Positions 36,223 through 44,821 of a stretch of 64,000 nt of DNA are shown piece by piece. Position 1 is the first letter of the stretch, and every line of letters starts with the position of its first letter. The notes below the pieces were generated by a model. The model was not told the origin of the DNA. It ran no database searches and saw nothing but the letters and a program-made list of their open reading frames with translations. A program made the position numbers and the translations under genes. Source of the DNA: Pseudomonas serbica (GTDB taxonomy: Bacteria; Pseudomonadota; Gammaproteobacteria; Pseudomonadales; Pseudomonadaceae); assembly GCF_028823535.1 (NCBI RefSeq), contig NZ_JAQIYM010000001.1, positions 186,001-250,000 of the forward strand. Reading direction: 5' to 3'.

Positions 36223-38283
36223 TCAAGCTTTGTCCGCGACCTGCGCCTGGGTGGCCGGCAAGGTGAATCCGGACACCGAACGCCGCAACTGGCTGGCCAT
36301 TTTCGCCAGGTTGCCGATGCTCTCGGCGGTGGCGGTAGAGCCGGACGAGGTCTGCGTGGTGATTTGCTGGATCACGTTCATCGTCAGGGAAATCTGACCG
36401 GCAGACGACGTCTGTTGTTGTGCGGCGTTGGAAATGCTCTGGATCAGCGCCGCCAGGGTCTTGGATACCCCTTCGATTTCTTCCAGGGCCACCCCGGCAT
36501 CCTGCGCCAGACGCGCGCCGCGCACCACTTCGGTGGTGGTCTGTTCCATGGAAATGACCGCTTCGTTGGTGTCGGCCTGGATCGCCCGCACCAGGGTCTC
36601 GATCTGCCGCGTCGCGGCCGACGAGCGTTCCGCCAGGCGCTGCACCTCGTCGGCGACTACCGCGAAACCACGCCCGGCATCACCGGCCATGGACGCCTGG
36701 ATCGCCGCGTTGAGGGCGAGGATATTGGTCTGATCGGCAATGTCATCGATCAAGCTGACAATGTCGCCGATTTCCTGGGAAGACTCGCCAAGGCGCTTGA
36801 TTCGCTTGGCGGTGTCCTGGATCTGCTCGCGGATGTTGTCCATGCCATGGATGGTGTTGTGCACCACCTCGTTGCCCTTGTTGGCGATTTCCACCGAACG
36901 CTCGGCCACCGCCGAGGATTCGGCGGCGTTGGCCGACACCTGGTCGATGGACTCAGCCATGTCGTTGATCGCGGTAGAGGCCTCGGAGATCTGTTGGGCC
37001 TGGTGTTCCGAGGCCTGCGCCAGGTGCATCGCAGTGGCCTGGGTTTCCTGCACGGCGGCAGCGACCTGGCCGGCGGTCAGGTTGATCGTCGCCACCAGAT
37101 CGCGCAGTTGGTCCACGGAATAGTTGATCGAATCGGCAATGGTCCCGGTGAAGTCTTCGGTGACCGTGGCGGTCACAGTCAGGTCGCCGTCGGCCAGGTC
37201 TTCGATTTCGTCGAGCAGGCGCAGGATCGCGTTCTGGTTACGTTCGTTCTTCTCGGCGGTTTCGCGCAGCTGGCGATTGGTTTCGCGCACCATTACCAGG
37301 CCGATGAGGATGATCGACATCAACGCCGCCAGGCCCAGGACATAGCCGCCGATGGTGTCGGTGTCACGTCCCCCGGCGAGGTTCTCGAAGCCGCTGGCCA
37401 ACTGGGACGCTTCGTCGAGCAGGGTTTGCGACAGGCTGAAGATATTAGTGGCCGACTCACGGACCTTGAACAGCTCCGGTGAGGTTTCGAGGATTTCGTC
37501 CACAGAGCCGGAAACAAACTCGAACAACTCGGAAATCTCCATCAGCCGCGCGCGCGCGTCGTGATCCTCGACCTGGCTGACCCGCAGGGCTGCATTGCCC
37601 TGGAGCATGCCGTTGAGCACCTGGCCGAAACGCGCCGCATCGCGGCCGAACGCATCGGCGGCCTGTTGCGAGTTCTCGTCGCCGGACAGCACGGTATTGA
37701 CCGCCCCTAGAATACGTTCGGCCAACAGTGATTGACGCTGGGCCATCGCCACCTGCGCAGCCGGCGCTCCGCGTTGCAGCAGGGTTTCCACCACTTTTTC
37801 GTATTCGACCTGCAATTGCGGCACGGTTTCGGCCAGGGTCGCGGCGACCTGGTGCAGCGACAACACCGTCTGTTCGCTGGACAGGATGGCGTCGGTGTTT
37901 TTCAGCAGGCGTTCCCAGTCCAGTTGCACGGCGCGCATTTCCGGGCGCACGCTGGCCGGCGCCGGTGGCAGGCCGGTAGCGGGGTCGCCTTTCTTCAGAT
38001 AGCTCCAGCGCCGGGCAAAATCGTTGCGCGCATCGCTCAGCAACTTGAACGCAGCGGCCTTGCCGGCGGCCGCTTCGGTGGCATTCTTGGCAATGCGCTG
38101 GGACAACACGCGCAGCTCACCGGCGTGGCCAATGTACTGTTTGTCGTAAGTGGCCTGGGTATTGAGGTACGCGAAATTGGCGAACAACAGCATGATGAAG
38201 ATAATCAGTGCGATGAACAGCACGATGATCTGCGACCGACTCCGCGACCCTTCCATTGGCTTGCCTGCTTTTGCTTTTATCAT
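36223..38283 (-). CDS. pilJ: Type IV pilus chemoreceptor PilJ
   Basis: PilJ is the methyl-accepting-type receptor that feeds ChpA. The 686-residue protein has a transmembrane helix near residues 18-40, a periplasmic part of about 275 residues ([20 protein letters not shown] starts it), a second membrane helix near residue 320 ([16 protein letters not shown]) and a cytoplasmic signalling coiled coil. The hairpin tip is [20 protein letters not shown] followed by [22 protein letters not shown] (about residues 510-550). The sequence closely follows P. aeruginosa PilJ as I recall it. The ATG at 38283 is preferred over a GTG eight codons earlier. No pilK or chpB gene is present between pilJ and chpA, whereas P. 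aeruginosa has both. Confidence 0.97.
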   Translation of the reverse strand: MIKAKAGKPMEGSRSRSQIIVLFIALIIFIMLLFANFAYLNTQATYDKQYIGHAGELRVLSQRIAKNATEAAAGKAAAFKLLSDARNDFARRWSYLKKGDPATGLPPAPASVRPEMRAVQLDWERLLKNTDAILSSEQTVLSLHQVAATLAETVPQLQVEYEKVVETLLQRGAPAAQVAMAQRQSLLAERILGAVNTVLSGDENSQQAADAFGRDAARFGQVLNGMLQGNAALRVSQVEDHDARARLMEISELFEFVSGSVDEILETSPELFKVRESATNIFSLSQTLLDEASQLASGFENLAGGRDTDTIGGYVLGLAALMSIILIGLVMVRETNRQLRETAEKNERNQNAILRLLDEIEDLADGDLTVTATVTEDFTGTIADSINYSVDQLRDLVATINLTAGQVAAAVQETQATAMHLAQASEHQAQQISEASTAINDMAESIDQVSANAAESSAVAERSVEIANKGNEVVHNTIHGMDNIREQIQDTAKRIKRLGESSQEIGDIVSLIDDIADQTNILALNAAIQASMAGDAGRGFAVVADEVQRLAERSSAATRQIETLVRAIQADTNEAVISMEQTTTEVVRGARLAQDAGVALEEIEGVSKTLAALIQSISNAAQQQTSSAGQISLTMNVIQQITTQTSSGSTATAESIGNLAKMASQLRRSVSGFTLPATQAQVADKA

Positions 38284-38330
38284 CGGTCTTCGCCTGTTAA
38301 CCCACACCCTTCATTACTTGCCGAAGAACC

Positions 38331-38420
38331 CGTGGGAGCGAGCCTGCTCGCGATTCAGGCACCGCGGTGTTTCAGGAACACCGCGTTATCGTTCAATCGC
38401 GAGCAGGCTCGCTCCCACAG
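38331..38420. repeat. REPIN between pilI and pilJ
   Basis: Arms 38331-38355 and 38395-38420 are inverse complements (CGTGGGAGCGAGCCTGCTCG core). It splits the pil-chp operon after pilI and could set different mRNA levels for pilGHI and pilJ-chpAC. Confidence 0.87.
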
Positions 38421-38430
38421 GTGTCCGCGT

Positions 38431-38964
38431 TTATAGCGCGATGTTCATGAATCCTTGCGACCGCGCCAGCGCAAGCAGACTGAACACCCGCCAGGTCTGT
38501 TCTCGCTGGAACCGGCCCGTGATGAACGGTGAAATCGGGCTGTTCGACGTGTCTGTCGGCTGCAGGCTGTCCCGGGCAAAATGCTGCAAGCCGAAGACTT
38601 CATCGACCAACAGCCCGGCAAACACCTCGTCGTGCTCCACCACCAACACCCGCCGCTGCTTGCGCGGCGTCGAGACTTCATGGCCGAAGAAGCCTGCCAG
38701 GTCCATGATCGGCAACAAGCGCCCACGCAGATTGGCCACGCCCTTGACCCAGGGCTTGACCCCCGGCACCTGGGTAAAACGCGGCTCGTGCAACACTTCA
38801 CCGACTTCGCCCATGGGTGCGACGTACCCCTGTTCGCCCAGGCGAAAACCAATGCCGCTCCAACTGTCCTGTCGGGTCGGCTGGGACGGCAAGTCCGCCG
38901 CCAGCAAGCGACAGCGCCGGTCGATCTGCAGCAGCAGTTCGAAGGCGGTCAGTGATTCGTTCAT
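38431..38964 (-). CDS. pilI: CheW-like adaptor PilI
   Basis: This 177-residue protein has one CheW domain: GIGFRLGEQGYVAPMGEVGE (about residue 37), VKGVANLRGRLLPIMDLAGF (about residue 70) and RVLVVEHDEVFAGLLVDEVF (about residue 102). It couples the PilJ receptor to the ChpA kinase for pilus-based surface responses. The ATG at 38964 begins MNESLTAFELLLQIDRRCR; upstream extensions lack the family N-terminus. It follows pilH by 10 bases and shares the operon order pilG-pilH-pilI-pilJ. Confidence 0.94.
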   Translation of the reverse strand: MNESLTAFELLLQIDRRCRLLAADLPSQPTRQDSWSGIGFRLGEQGYVAPMGEVGEVLHEPRFTQVPGVKPWVKGVANLRGRLLPIMDLAGFFGHEVSTPRKQRRVLVVEHDEVFAGLLVDEVFGLQHFARDSLQPTDTSNSPISPFITGRFQREQTWRVFSLLALARSQGFMNIAL

Positions 38965-38974
38965 GGCCGTACGA

Positions 38975-39340
38975 TCAACCGGCCAACACGCCATTGAGGG
39001 TCTTGATCAAGGTATCTTCGTCGACCGGCTTGGTCAGGTAATCCCTTGCCCCTTGGCGAGTGCCCCAGACCTTGTCGGTTTCCTGATCCTTGGTGGTAAT
39101 GATAATCACCGGGATATGCCCGGTGTCCGGATCCTTGGTCAACTGGCGGGTCGCCTGGAAGCCGTTGAGTCCGGGCATGACGATATCCATCAGCACTGCG
39201 TCGGGTTTTTCCTGGCGGGCCAGGGCCACGCCGTCTGCGCCGTTTTCGGCTTTCAATACTTCATGACCGTGCTTTTCCAGCATGCCGGTCAGTTTGTACA
39301 TTTCAGTCGGCGAATCATCGACGATCAGGATACGTGCCAT
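38975..39340 (-). CDS. pilH: Response regulator PilH
   Basis: PilH is a stand-alone receiver domain of 121 residues, the usual size. Acidic residues are in ILIVDDSPTE (Asp8-9), the phospho-acceptor Asp is in VLMDIVMPG (about residue 52), and the Lys in YLTKPVDE is near residue 103. In P. aeruginosa PilH acts with PilG to balance pilus extension and retraction and cAMP levels. The ATG at 39340 follows GGGGAAG. It is between pilG and pilI. Confidence 0.96.
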   Translation of the reverse strand: MARILIVDDSPTEMYKLTGMLEKHGHEVLKAENGADGVALARQEKPDAVLMDIVMPGLNGFQATRQLTKDPDTGHIPVIIITTKDQETDKVWGTRQGARDYLTKPVDEDTLIKTLNGVLAG

Positions 39341-39397
39341 GGTCTTCCCCATTCTTGTCGGCGCAAGGCCCAATGGCCGAGCGTCTCTGTAGGTGTC

Positions 39398-39802
39398 TTA
39401 CTGCGGCAAAACAGCGGCAAACCCCGGAACATGGGCCTGTATCGCGTTCAGCAGTTCTTCCTTGCTGAAAGGTTTGGTCAGGAACTGGTCAGAGCCGACG
39501 ATGCGCCCCTTGGCCTTGTCGAACAGTCCGTCCTTGGACGACAGCATAATCACTGGCGTGGACTTGAAGGCACTGTTGTTCTTGATTAAAGCGCAGGTCT
39601 GATAGCCATCCAGGCGCGGCATCATGATGTCGACAAAGATGATGCCGGGGTGGTGGTCGGCGATCTTGGCCAGGGCATCGAAGCCGTCGATGGCCGTGAT
39701 GACCTCACAACCCACGTTCTTGAGCAGTGTTTCGGCGGTGCGACGAATCGTCTTCGAATCGTCGATCACCATGACCTTCAAGGCGCTGGGTTGCTGTTCC
39801 AT
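39398..39802 (-). CDS. pilG: Response regulator PilG
   Basis: This 134-residue receiver-only regulator has VMVIDDSKTI (Asp residues 14-15), the phosphorylated Asp in IFVDIMMPRLDG (about residue 58) and the Lys in FLTKPFSKEE (about residue 110). PilG stimulates pilus extension and adenylate cyclase activity when phosphorylated by ChpA in P. aeruginosa. It is the first gene of the pil-chp operon. The 279 bases upstream, shared with the divergent gshB gene, contain a single REP hairpin; a confident promoter was not found there. Confidence 0.96.
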   Translation of the reverse strand: MEQQPSALKVMVIDDSKTIRRTAETLLKNVGCEVITAIDGFDALAKIADHHPGIIFVDIMMPRLDGYQTCALIKNNSAFKSTPVIMLSSKDGLFDKAKGRIVGSDQFLTKPFSKEELLNAIQAHVPGFAAVLPQ

Positions 39803-40021
39803 AGTGGCTCTACCGTCGCCTTTAAGAATCTATTTGTCCATTTGCGGGCCATCGAGGACTCGAAACCCTTGATGTTCAAGGGCCGGCACGACATGGCAGC
39901 CTTTTTAGCACAGTCTCCTAATCCAATCTATCGGCCGGCCCTGGCAGTGGTTTTTCCTTGACCGGGAACACACTCAGCGCCACTCTGACGCCACTTTTAT
40001 ATGGTCCTTCGGCCTGATCTT

Positions 40022-40047
40022 CTGTAGGAGCAAGCTGGCTCCTACAG
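40022..40047. repeat. Single REP hairpin upstream of gshB
   Basis: CTGTAGGAG and CTCCTACAG form one perfect 9-bp stem around CAAGCTGG. No inverted partner is nearby, so this is a solitary REP and not a REPIN. It starts 60 bases before the gshB start. Confidence 0.75.
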
Positions 40048-40081
40048 GTCGACATCAGCCCCAAATCTTGAGGAAACACCC

Positions 40082-41035
40082 ATGAGCGTTCGTGTCGGGA
40101 TTGTCATGGATCCTATCGCCAGCATCTCCTATAAAAAGGATAGCTCGCTGGCCATGCTGCTGGCCGCACAAAAGCGCGGTTGGGAACTGTTCTACATGGA
40201 ACAGCGCGACCTGTACCAGGCCGAAGGCCAGGCTCGGGCGCGGATGCGTCCGCTGAAAGTGTTCGCCAACCCGGAAAAATGGTTCGAGCTGGAGGCCGAG
40301 CAGGACGCCCTGCTGAGCGATCTGGACGTGATCCTGATGCGCAAGGATCCGCCCTTCGACATGGAATTCGTCTATTCCACCTATCTGCTGGAACAGGCCG
40401 AAAGTGCGGGCGTGCTGGTGGTCAACAAGCCGCAGAGCCTGCGCGACTGCAACGAAAAGCTGTTCGCCACGCTGTTCCCGCAGTGCACGCCACCGACCGT
40501 CGTCAGCCGTCGTCCGGACGTACTGCGCGAATTCGCCGACCATCATGGCGATGTGATCCTCAAGCCGCTGGACGGCATGGGCGGGTCGTCGATCTTCCGT
40601 CACACCGCCGGCCACCCGAACCTCTCGGTGATCCTCGAAACCCTGACCCTGCACGGCCAGCAGCAAATCATGATCCAGGGCTACCTGCCGGCCATCGTCG
40701 ATGGCGACAAACGCATTTTGATGATCGACGGCGAACCGGTGGACTACTGCCTGGCGCGCATTCCCGCCGCTGGCGAAACCCGTGGCAACCTCGCCGCCGG
40801 TGGCCGCGGTGAAGCTCGCCCATTGACCGAGAAGGATCGCTGGATCGCGGCGCAAGTCGGCCCGACCCTGCGTGAAAAAGGCCTGTTGTTCGTCGGCCTC
40901 GATGTGATCGGCGAGCACCTGACCGAAATCAACGTCACCAGCCCGACCTGCATCCGCGAAATCGACAATGCCTTCGGCACCGATATTGGCGGCATGCTGA
41001 TGGATGCCATCGATCAGAAGCTCAAGGCCCGTTGA
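40082..41035 (+). CDS. gshB: Glutathione synthetase
   Basis: GshB joins gamma-glutamylcysteine to glycine with ATP, the last step of glutathione synthesis. The 317-residue ATP-grasp protein begins MSVRVGIVMDPIASISYKKD. It shows RKDPPFDMEFVYSTYLLEQA (about residue 90), VILKPLDGMGGSSIFR (about residue 158) for the ATP lid, and EINVTSPTCIREIDNAFG at the C-terminus. GAGGAAA precedes the ATG. It is divergent from pilG and 64 bases before the TonB3-like gene; P. aeruginosa has the same arrangement. Confidence 0.97.
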   Translation: MSVRVGIVMDPIASISYKKDSSLAMLLAAQKRGWELFYMEQRDLYQAEGQARARMRPLKVFANPEKWFELEAEQDALLSDLDVILMRKDPPFDMEFVYSTYLLEQAESAGVLVVNKPQSLRDCNEKLFATLFPQCTPPTVVSRRPDVLREFADHHGDVILKPLDGMGGSSIFRHTAGHPNLSVILETLTLHGQQQIMIQGYLPAIVDGDKRILMIDGEPVDYCLARIPAAGETRGNLAAGGRGEARPLTEKDRWIAAQVGPTLREKGLLFVGLDVIGEHLTEINVTSPTCIREIDNAFGTDIGGMLMDAIDQKLKAR

Positions 41036-41099
41036 AAAGCCAAACCAACATTGCGTTATCATGCGCGGCCTGTGAAAACGCGATGTTGGTTTCCTTGTC

Positions 41100-41999
41100 A
41101 TGACCCTTCCGTCCGATCTGCCTCCCGAACTCGCCCATTACGGCGTGCGCCCGGCCGATCGTCTCGGTTTTACCCTGTTCCTGGCGGCACTGATCCACCT
41201 GGCATTGCTGTTGGGCGTCGGTTTCACGATGGTCGAGCCCAAGCAGATCAGCAAAACCCTGGAAATCACCCTCGCCACCTTCAAGAGCGAAAAAAAGCCG
41301 GACAAGGCCGATTTCCTCGCCCAGGAAAATCAGCAAGGCAGCGGCACCCTGGACAAGAAGGCGATCCCCAAGACCACCGAGATCGCCCCTTTCCAGGACA
41401 ACAAGGTACAGAAAGTCACGCCACCGCCGGCGGCCAAGCCGGAACAGCAGGAAGCCCCGCCCAAGGCTGCCGTGACCACCGTCGCGCCCAAACCGAAGAA
41501 AGCCTCGGCGAAAACCGAAGAACCCAAGCCCGTCACCAAGCCTGCGGTAGCCGCACCGACGTTCGACAGTGAACAACTGTCCAGCGACATCGCCAGCCTC
41601 GAAGCCGAACTGGCCAACGAACAACAGTTGTACGCCAAGCGCCCGCGCATCCACCGCCTGAGCGCCGCCTCGACCATGCGCGACAAGGGCGCCTGGTACA
41701 AGGACGAATGGCGCAAGAAAGTCGAGCGCATCGGCAACCTCAATTACCCTGACGAAGCCCGGCGCAAGCAAATCTACGGCAATTTGCGCCTGATGGTTTC
41801 GATCAATCGCGACGGCTCGCTGTATGAAGTGCTGGTGCTGGAGTCGTCCGGGCAACCGCTGCTGGATCAGGCGGCCCAGCGCATCGTGCGCCTGGCGGCG
41901 CCGTTTGCACCATTTACCGGGGACCTGTCGGACATCGATCGCCTGGAAATCATCCGCACCTGGAAATTTGCCCGCGGCGACCGCCTCTCCAGCAACTGA
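41100..41999 (+). CDS. tonB3: TonB-family energy transducer (TonB3-like)
   Basis: The 299-residue protein has the TonB layout. A short cytoplasmic N-terminus is followed by one membrane helix (LGFTLFLAALIHLALLLGVG, about residues 22-41), then a Lys/Pro/Ala-rich periplasmic spacer (about residues 90-150) and a C-terminal TonB domain (LNYPDEARRKQIYGNLRLMV through the end, about residues 215-295). TonB proteins transmit proton-motive force to outer-membrane receptors. This one lacks exbB/exbD neighbours. By position (next to gshB and the pil-chp genes) it corresponds to P. aeruginosa tonB3 (PA0406), reported to be needed for twitching motility. The symbol rests on that synteny. Confidence 0.85.
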   Translation: MTLPSDLPPELAHYGVRPADRLGFTLFLAALIHLALLLGVGFTMVEPKQISKTLEITLATFKSEKKPDKADFLAQENQQGSGTLDKKAIPKTTEIAPFQDNKVQKVTPPPAAKPEQQEAPPKAAVTTVAPKPKKASAKTEEPKPVTKPAVAAPTFDSEQLSSDIASLEAELANEQQLYAKRPRIHRLSAASTMRDKGAWYKDEWRKKVERIGNLNYPDEARRKQIYGNLRLMVSINRDGSLYEVLVLESSGQPLLDQAAQRIVRLAAPFAPFTGDLSDIDRLEIIRTWKFARGDRLSSN

Positions 42000-42014
42000 C
42001 CAGCAAAAATCCCT

Positions 42015-42105
42015 CTGTGGGAGGGGCTTGCTCGCGAAGGCGTCGTGCCAGTCGAGATTCATCTTGGATGACACACCACTTTCGCGAGCAAGCCCGCTCC
42101 CACAT
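42015..42105. repeat. REPIN between tonB3 and algH
   Basis: Arms near 42015-42039 and 42079-42105 are nearly inverse complementary; the left arm reads GAGGGGCTTG, one base shorter than the usual GAGCGGGCTTG core. Confidence 0.82.
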
Positions 42106-42190
42106 GTATCTGTGCCCTTCTTGGGATTTGCGGCATTTCCTGTGCATCCCCAGCTTGTCAGTTTGCCCCTCCAACGCCACACTAGCGCTC

Positions 42191-42763
42191 ATGAAAAACG
42201 TCAGCCCCAGCTACCTCAAGCATCACTTCCTGATCGCCATGCCTCACATGGCCGACCCGAACTTTGCGCACACCTTGACCTACATCGTCGAGCACACGGC
42301 CAATGGTGCCATGGGGCTGGTGGTCAACCGTCCGCAGGACCTGAACCTGGCCGATATCCTCGAGCAGTTGCGCCCGGATATCGAACCGCCAGCGCTGTGC
42401 CAACACGTGCCGATCTTCATCGGCGGGCCGGTGCAGACCGATCGCGGTTTTGTCCTGCACCCCTCGGGCCAGAGTTTTCAAGCGACCGTTGATCTGGAAG
42501 GCGATCTGTCCCTGTCGACATCCCAGGACGTGCTCTTCGCCATCGCCGACGGTGTCGGCCCGGCGAAAAGCGTCATCACCCTGGGTTACGCCGGTTGGGA
42601 AGCCGGGCAACTGGAGGCCGAACTGGCGCAAAACGCCTGGCTGACCTGCCCGTACGATGCCGACATCCTGTTCAACACCAGCAGCGAGCAGCGCCTGGAA
42701 GCGGCGGCCAAACACCTGGGCGTCAACCTCAGCCTGCTCACTAGCCAGGCGGGGCACGCCTGA
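42191..42763 (+). CDS. algH: YqgE/AlgH family protein
   Basis: AlgH/YqgE is a conserved cytoplasmic protein of unknown biochemical role, first noted for its effect on alginate production in P. aeruginosa. The 190-residue length is standard. Conserved stretches are YLKHHFLIAMPHMADPNFAH near the N-terminus, GAMGLVVNRPQDLNL (about residue 39), IFIGGPVQTDRGFVLHP (about residue 76) and VITLGYAGWEAGQLEAEL (about residue 127). The ATG at 42191 matches the family start; the frame open further upstream passes through the REPIN. Its stop shares one base with the ruvX start (TGATG), so the two are translationally coupled. Confidence 0.94.
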   Translation: MKNVSPSYLKHHFLIAMPHMADPNFAHTLTYIVEHTANGAMGLVVNRPQDLNLADILEQLRPDIEPPALCQHVPIFIGGPVQTDRGFVLHPSGQSFQATVDLEGDLSLSTSQDVLFAIADGVGPAKSVITLGYAGWEAGQLEAELAQNAWLTCPYDADILFNTSSEQRLEAAAKHLGVNLSLLTSQAGHA

Positions 42764-43206
42764 TGGCCCTGCGGTTGATTCTGGGATTTGACTACGGCAC
42801 CAAACAGATCGGCGTTGCGGTTGGCCAGGTGATTACCGGCCAGGCCCGCGAGCTGTGCACCTTGAAGGCACAAAACGGCATTCCCGACTGGGATCAGGTC
42901 GAAGCGCTGATCAAGGAGTGGAAACCCGACGCCGTGGTGGTCGGCCTGCCACTGAACATGGACGGCACGCCCAGCGACATGTGCGCCCGCGCGGAAAAAT
43001 TCGCCCGGCGCCTGAACGGTCGCTTCAACCTGCCCTTCTACACCCACGATGAACGCTTGACCACCTTCGAGGCCAAGGGCGAACGCCTGGCCCGGGGTGG
43101 GCAGAAAGGCAGTTACCGCGACAATCCAGTCGATGCCATAGCCGCCGCACTGCTGCTGCAAGGCTGGCTCGACGAGAACAGCGCATTGTTCCAATCCCAA
43201 TCCTGA
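42763..43206 (+). CDS. ruvX: Putative pre-16S rRNA nuclease RuvX/YqgF
   Basis: RuvX/YqgF is an RNase H-fold enzyme thought to trim the 5' end of 16S rRNA. This 147-residue protein has the catalytic Asp in [16 protein letters not shown] (Asp8), the acidic residue of [14 protein letters not shown] (about residue 64) and DERLTTFEA (about residue 98), plus the final Asp in [15 protein letters not shown] (about residue 126). It is coupled to algH by a 1-base overlap. pyrR follows after 79 bases that include a stable hairpin. Confidence 0.93.
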   Translation: MALRLILGFDYGTKQIGVAVGQVITGQARELCTLKAQNGIPDWDQVEALIKEWKPDAVVVGLPLNMDGTPSDMCARAEKFARRLNGRFNLPFYTHDERLTTFEAKGERLARGGQKGSYRDNPVDAIAAALLLQGWLDENSALFQSQS

Positions 43207-43236
43207 AGAGCCGTCACCCGTCTCTTTTAGCTACAA

Positions 43237-43268
43237 CCCGAGCCACCCAGGCAACGACCCGGCTCGGG
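43237..43268 (+). promoter_or_regulatory. Hairpin in the pyrR leader
   Basis: CCCGAGCC (43237-43244) and GGCTCGGG (43261-43268) form a perfect 8-bp GC-rich stem with a 16-base loop. It ends 6 bases before the AAGGAG ribosome-binding site of pyrR. There is no T run, so it is not an intrinsic terminator. A role in translational control or PyrR binding is possible but not shown. Confidence 0.4.
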
Positions 43269-43285
43269 CCCAAGAAGGAGCAACC

Positions 43286-43789
43286 ATGAGCCTGCCCAAT
43301 CCCGCCGAGCTGATCAGCCAGATGGCGATCCGTCTCAAGGCACACCTGGAACACCGTGGCATCAGCGAACCGCGCTACATCGGCATTCGTACCGGTGGCG
43401 TGTGGGTTGCCCAGGCCCTGCTCAAAGAACTGGGCAGCGCTGAACCGCTTGGCACACTCGACGTTTCCTTCTACCGCGACGACTTCAGCCAGAACGGCCT
43501 GCACCCGCAAGTACGCCCGTCGGCCCTGCCGTTCGAGATCGAAGGCCAGCACCTGGTGCTGATCGACGACGTGCTGATGAGCGGGCGCACCATACGCGCC
43601 GCCTTGAATGAACTCTTCGACTACGGTCGCCCGGCCAGCGTGACACTGGTGTGCCTGCTGGACCTGGACGCCGGGGAACTGCCGATCCGCCCGAACGTAG
43701 TAGGCGCGACCCTGTCCCTGGCAGCCCACGAGCGGGTGAAGCTGTCGGGCCCGGAACTCCAGCTCGAACTGCAAGACCTCGCCCTTTAA
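43286..43789 (+). CDS. pyrR: Pyrimidine operon regulator / uracil phosphoribosyltransferase PyrR
   Basis: This 167-residue type-I PRTase-fold protein has the PRPP loop [20 protein letters not shown] (about residues 91-110), PyrR-type [19 protein letters not shown] (about residue 31) and [12 protein letters not shown] in the flexible loop. PyrR proteins sense UMP/UTP and regulate pyrimidine synthesis by RNA binding, and some have uracil phosphoribosyltransferase activity. It begins the pyrR-pyrB-pyrC' unit, 27 bases ahead of pyrB. The leader hairpin above is a candidate site of action. Confidence 0.94.
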   Translation: MSLPNPAELISQMAIRLKAHLEHRGISEPRYIGIRTGGVWVAQALLKELGSAEPLGTLDVSFYRDDFSQNGLHPQVRPSALPFEIEGQHLVLIDDVLMSGRTIRAALNELFDYGRPASVTLVCLLDLDAGELPIRPNVVGATLSLAAHERVKLSGPELQLELQDLAL

Positions 43790-43816
43790 TTCGCCCTATT
43801 GAGAGTCCCCCTCGCG

Positions 43817-44821
43817 ATGACGCCTTTAGATACCAAGCGCCCGCTGCAGCTCAATGATCAGGGCCAGCTGCGCCATTTCCTTTCGCTCGACGGTTTGCGC
43901 CGCGAGTTGCTGACGGAAATCCTCGACACCGCCGACTCTTTCCTCGAAGTCGGCGCGCGAGCCGTGAAGAAAGTCCCGCTGCTGCGCGGCAAGACCGTGT
44001 GCAACGTGTTCTTCGAAAACTCGACCCGTACCCGCACCACCTTCGAACTGGCGGCCCAGCGCCTGTCGGCAGACGTGATCACCCTGAACGTGTCGACATC
44101 GTCGGCGAGCAAGGGGGAAACCCTGCTCGACACACTGCGCAACCTGGAAGCCATGGCCGCCGACATGTTCGTCGTGCGCCACGGTGATTCCGGCGCCGCG
44201 CACTTCATCGCCGAACATGTTTGCCCGCAAGTGGCGATCATCAACGGTGGCGACGGCCGTCATGCCCACCCGACCCAGGGCATGCTCGACATGCTCACCA
44301 TCCGTCGGCACAAGGGCGGCTTCGAAAACCTGTCGGTGGCCATCGTCGGCGACATCCTGCACTCGCGGGTTGCGCGCTCGAACATGCTGGCCCTGAAAAC
44401 CCTGGGTTGCCCGGACATCCGCGTGATTGCGCCGAAGACCCTGCTGCCGATCGGCATCGAGCAGTACGGCGTGAAGGTCTACACCGACATGACCGAAGGC
44501 CTGAAAGACGTCGACGTGGTGATCATGCTGCGCCTGCAGCGTGAGCGCATGACCGGCGGCCTGCTGCCGAGCGAAGGCGAGTTCTACCGCCTGTTCGGCC
44601 TGACCACCGCACGCCTGGCCGGCGCCAAGCCCGATGCCATCGTCATGCACCCGGGGCCGATCAACCGTGGTGTGGAAATCGAGTCGGCGGTCGCCGACGG
44701 CCCGCACTCGGTAATCCTCAACCAAGTGACCTACGGCATCGCGATTCGTATGGCCGTGCTGTCCATGGCCATGAGCGGGCAGACTGCGCAGCGCCAATTC
44801 GAACAGGAGAACGCCCAGTGA
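43817..44821 (+). CDS. pyrB: Aspartate carbamoyltransferase catalytic subunit
   Basis: PyrB joins carbamoyl phosphate and aspartate, the committed step of pyrimidine synthesis. The 334-residue length is that of the class-A pseudomonad enzyme, with an N-terminal extension for nucleotide regulation. Motifs are the carbamoyl-phosphate loop [13 protein letters not shown] (about residue 65), [17 protein letters not shown] (about residue 143) and MLRLQRERM (about residue 236). The ATG at 43817 is chosen to give the conserved N-terminus, since the 6 codons before it look like spacer. It overlaps pyrC' by 4 bases (GTGA), fitting the dodecameric PyrB-PyrC' complex of pseudomonads. Confidence 0.96.
   Translation: MTPLDTKRPLQLNDQGQLRHFLSLDGLRRELLTEILDTADSFLEVGARAVKKVPLLRGKTVCNVFFENSTRTRTTFELAAQRLSADVITLNVSTSSASKGETLLDTLRNLEAMAADMFVVRHGDSGAAHFIAEHVCPQVAIINGGDGRHAHPTQGMLDMLTIRRHKGGFENLSVAIVGDILHSRVARSNMLALKTLGCPDIRVIAPKTLLPIGIEQYGVKVYTDMTEGLKDVDVVIMLRLQRERMTGGLLPSEGEFYRLFGLTTARLAGAKPDAIVMHPGPINRGVEIESAVADGPHSVILNQVTYGIAIRMAVLSMAMSGQTAQRQFEQENAQ

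Noticed and set aside
42017..42190. N-terminal extension of algH through the REPIN
   Set aside because: The extension translates the repeat (GACSRRR-type residues); the family start and the better-placed ATG are at 42191.
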